Of a stretch of DNA of 35,678 nt, positions 34,093 to 35,678 are shown piece by piece (position 1 is the stretch's first letter; each line of letters begins with the position of its first letter). A program made the translations under genes and the position numbers. The notes under the pieces are model-generated. The model searched no databases. It worked only from the letters and a program-made list of their open reading frames with translations, and had not been told where the DNA came from. This DNA comes from Chloroflexota bacterium (GTDB taxonomy: Bacteria > Chloroflexota > Chloroflexia > Chloroheliales > Chloroheliaceae): NCBI GenBank assembly GCA_028287745.1, contig JAQBPB010000030.1, positions 1-35,678 of the forward strand. Direction: 5' to 3'.

Positions 34093-35678
34093 ATGTCTGA
34101 AGAAACTACCAACCGCATCGGGCAGTACGAATTACGCAGCGTCCTGGGTAAAGGCGGTATGGCCGCAGTCTGGCGGGCCTACCAGCCCAGCCTTGACCGG
34201 GAAGTCGCGATCAAAGTGATGGCGGCCCAATTCAGCAACGACGAAACCTTTATCAAACGCTTCAACCAGGAAGCGCGTTCGATTGCGCGCCTGCGTCACC
34301 CCAATATTCTCGCGATATATGAGTACGGCCAGGAAAAAGGGCAGCCCTACATTGTAACGGAACTACTCGATGGCGGCACCCTGCGCGAGTATATGCGCAA
34401 GCCTATGGATTTAAAACGGACTGCCCGGATTATTCACCAGGTAGCCGACGCGCTGGACTACGCCCATGCCCAGGGCATGGTGCACCGCGACATAAAACCC
34501 ACAAATATCCTGATGGATACCCAGCGGGTCGGCGGCGAAAGAGCTGTACTGGGCGATTTCGGCATCGTCAAGCTGCTTGCCAGCACTAACATTACGCAGA
34601 CCGGCGTGGGTATCGGCACCCCCGAATATATGAGTCCCGAACAGGCCGCCGGGGAACCCCTGGACGGCCGCAGTGACGAATATTCGCTGGGAATAGTCCT
34701 GTATGAAATGCTGACCGGGGTAACGCCTTATAAGGCCGATACGCCGCTGGCCGTAATGATGGGCCACGTCAACAAACCTCTGCCCGACCCGCGTACCTTT
34801 AACCCGAAGGTCTCCCAGGAAATTGTTAATGTCCTGCAAAAAGCCCTGGCGAAATACCCCCAGGAACGTTACGACAACACCGGGCAGCTTTCGGAGGCTT
34901 TCCAGCAAGCGGTGGATAACAGTTTGAATATCGAAGGCCGGGCCAATACCGGTGGTTCGGCCAGGACAGCCAGCCTGGGAACCGCTGCCCAGGCCTATCC
35001 GGGCGGCCTGGCTGGGAGTAATACGGCCAGCCTGCCGAACCAGGGCCAGGGCGGGCCGAACCTGGCACCGGGCAATATGGGGCCAACCCATACTCCGCCG
35101 CAGCTCTCCCCCAATACCGGGCGCTTTAACCCGAACCAGCCGAATATTTCCAGCGCCCAGGCTTACGAATTCGCCCTCTTACAGGAAGAACAGGGCAACA
35201 GCCAGGCCGCTTTCGAAACCTTTAGCGATATACTCAAACGAGAACCGAGCTACCGGGATGTCGGGGCCCGCGTCCAGCAATACCAGGCAAAGGGCTTGCA
35301 GTATAGCGGCCAGCATACGCTTTTCCGGCCGCCCCTGCCTATGGGCGATGCCGCTACCCGGGCCATGCCGCCGGTCGGCCCTTACAAGAACCCGACCCAG
35401 CAGGGCACTTTCGTACCGCAGGACCCCACCGCTCACCGGCCGGTCGCGGCTGGTCCGGCCACCAACCAGGGAACCACCGCCGGGCAACCGGGCCTGGCTG
35501 CGACCGGCGCTCTTGCCACGAATCCACTCGTAAAAAAACCGCCCACCATGTTAATCGGCCTGGTAGCCGGGCTGGTATTGGTGGCAATCTTCGCGGCGGT
35601 CCTGCTGCTGGTAATCCTGCCCGGCACTAAACCGGGCCAGCAGGGCAGCCTGGTAGTTACCAATACGGCAGCCCCGCC
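34093..35678 (+). CDS. PknB-type membrane Ser/Thr protein kinase (3' end outside window)
   Basis: ATG 34093 opens a frame that stays open to the window edge (528 codons). Kinase domain (about 11-270): glycine loop GKGGMAAV, Lys41 (AIKV), Glu60, HRDIKPTN with Asp133 and Asn138, DFG Asp155, and an activation loop with Thr168 and Thr170 before GTPEYMSPEQ. A Pro/Asn/Gly-rich juxtamembrane region follows, with a TPR-like helical patch (about 353-401), then a transmembrane helix (about 486-509). The extracytoplasmic domain is cut off. It probably phosphorylates the two FHA proteins of its operon. The ribosome binding site is weak. The missing C-terminus means the sensor part is unknown. Confidence 0.95.
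   Translation, partial: MSEETTNRIGQYELRSVLGKGGMAAVWRAYQPSLDREVAIKVMAAQFSNDETFIKRFNQEARSIARLRHPNILAIYEYGQEKGQPYIVTELLDGGTLREYMRKPMDLKRTARIIHQVADALDYAHAQGMVHRDIKPTNILMDTQRVGGERAVLGDFGIVKLLASTNITQTGVGIGTPEYMSPEQAAGEPLDGRSDEYSLGIVLYEMLTGVTPYKADTPLAVMMGHVNKPLPDPRTFNPKVSQEIVNVLQKALAKYPQERYDNTGQLSEAFQQAVDNSLNIEGRANTGGSARTASLGTAAQAYPGGLAGSNTASLPNQGQGGPNLAPGNMGPTHTPPQLSPNTGRFNPNQPNISSAQAYEFALLQEEQGNSQAAFETFSDILKREPSYRDVGARVQQYQAKGLQYSGQHTLFRPPLPMGDAATRAMPPVGPYKNPTQQGTFVPQDPTAHRPVAAGPATNQGTTAGQPGLAATGALATNPLVKKPPTMLIGLVAGLVLVAIFAAVLLLVILPGTKPGQQGSLVVTNTAAP

Overview
The window looks like chromosomal DNA from a bacterium of the Chloroflexota or a similar deep-branching, environmental lineage. This is inferred from gene content and style only: moderately GC-rich genes in AT-rich intergenic DNA, frequent TTG/GTG starts, lipoproteins with Asn/Thr/Pro-rich linkers, and many FHA, PP2C and Ser/Thr-kinase genes. 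There is no rRNA, tRNA, CRISPR array, phage or intact insertion sequence that I can recognise.

Layout. 1-700: a decayed ParD/ParE-type toxin-antitoxin pair; the toxin frame is broken by one internal stop. 706-6258 (minus strand): an aspartate-semialdehyde-dehydrogenase-like protein that has lost its catalytic residues, a zinc-ribbon Nudix hydrolase, endonuclease III, a small PNK-like P-loop kinase and MutS2, the last three forming a DNA-maintenance group. 6716-8038: an HtrA-type lipoprotein protease, closed by a strong bidirectional terminator. 8160-9919 (minus): a SpeA-like arginine decarboxylase preceded by a possible 24-codon leader peptide. 10541-16112 (plus): a three-gene signalling/surface operon made of a membrane FHA protein, a membrane PP2C phosphatase and a subtilase lipoprotein.

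16205-21413 is a sugar-acid catabolic regulon. eda (KDPG aldolase) and kdgK (KDG kinase) run left; a GntR/UTRA regulator, a glucarate-dehydratase-like enolase-superfamily enzyme and an MFS transporter run right. The two arms share a divergent promoter region in which both -10 boxes lie inside one inverted repeat. The expected flow is: import of a sugar acid, dehydration to 2-keto-3-deoxy-gluconate, phosphorylation, then cleavage to pyruvate and glyceraldehyde 3-phosphate. 21601-25329 is a single-polypeptide fusion of a heterodimeric ABC exporter with one degenerate ATP site; next come an aldo/keto reductase and a 14-TM DHA2 efflux pump.

28746-35678 (plus, running off the end) is the most unusual part: an apparent operon of (i) a soluble FHA protein with five 20-residue repeats, about nine scattered acidic-Thr-hydrophobic motifs and a FUS-like Tyr/Gly/Gln low-complexity tail, (ii) a tandem-FHA ABC transporter resembling mycobacterial Rv1747, and (iii) a PknB-type membrane Ser/Thr kinase. 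Together these suggest a kinase-controlled, multivalent phospho-Thr/FHA assembly around a membrane transporter, possibly a condensate. The PP2C phosphatase some 16-20 kb upstream is a candidate opposing enzyme.
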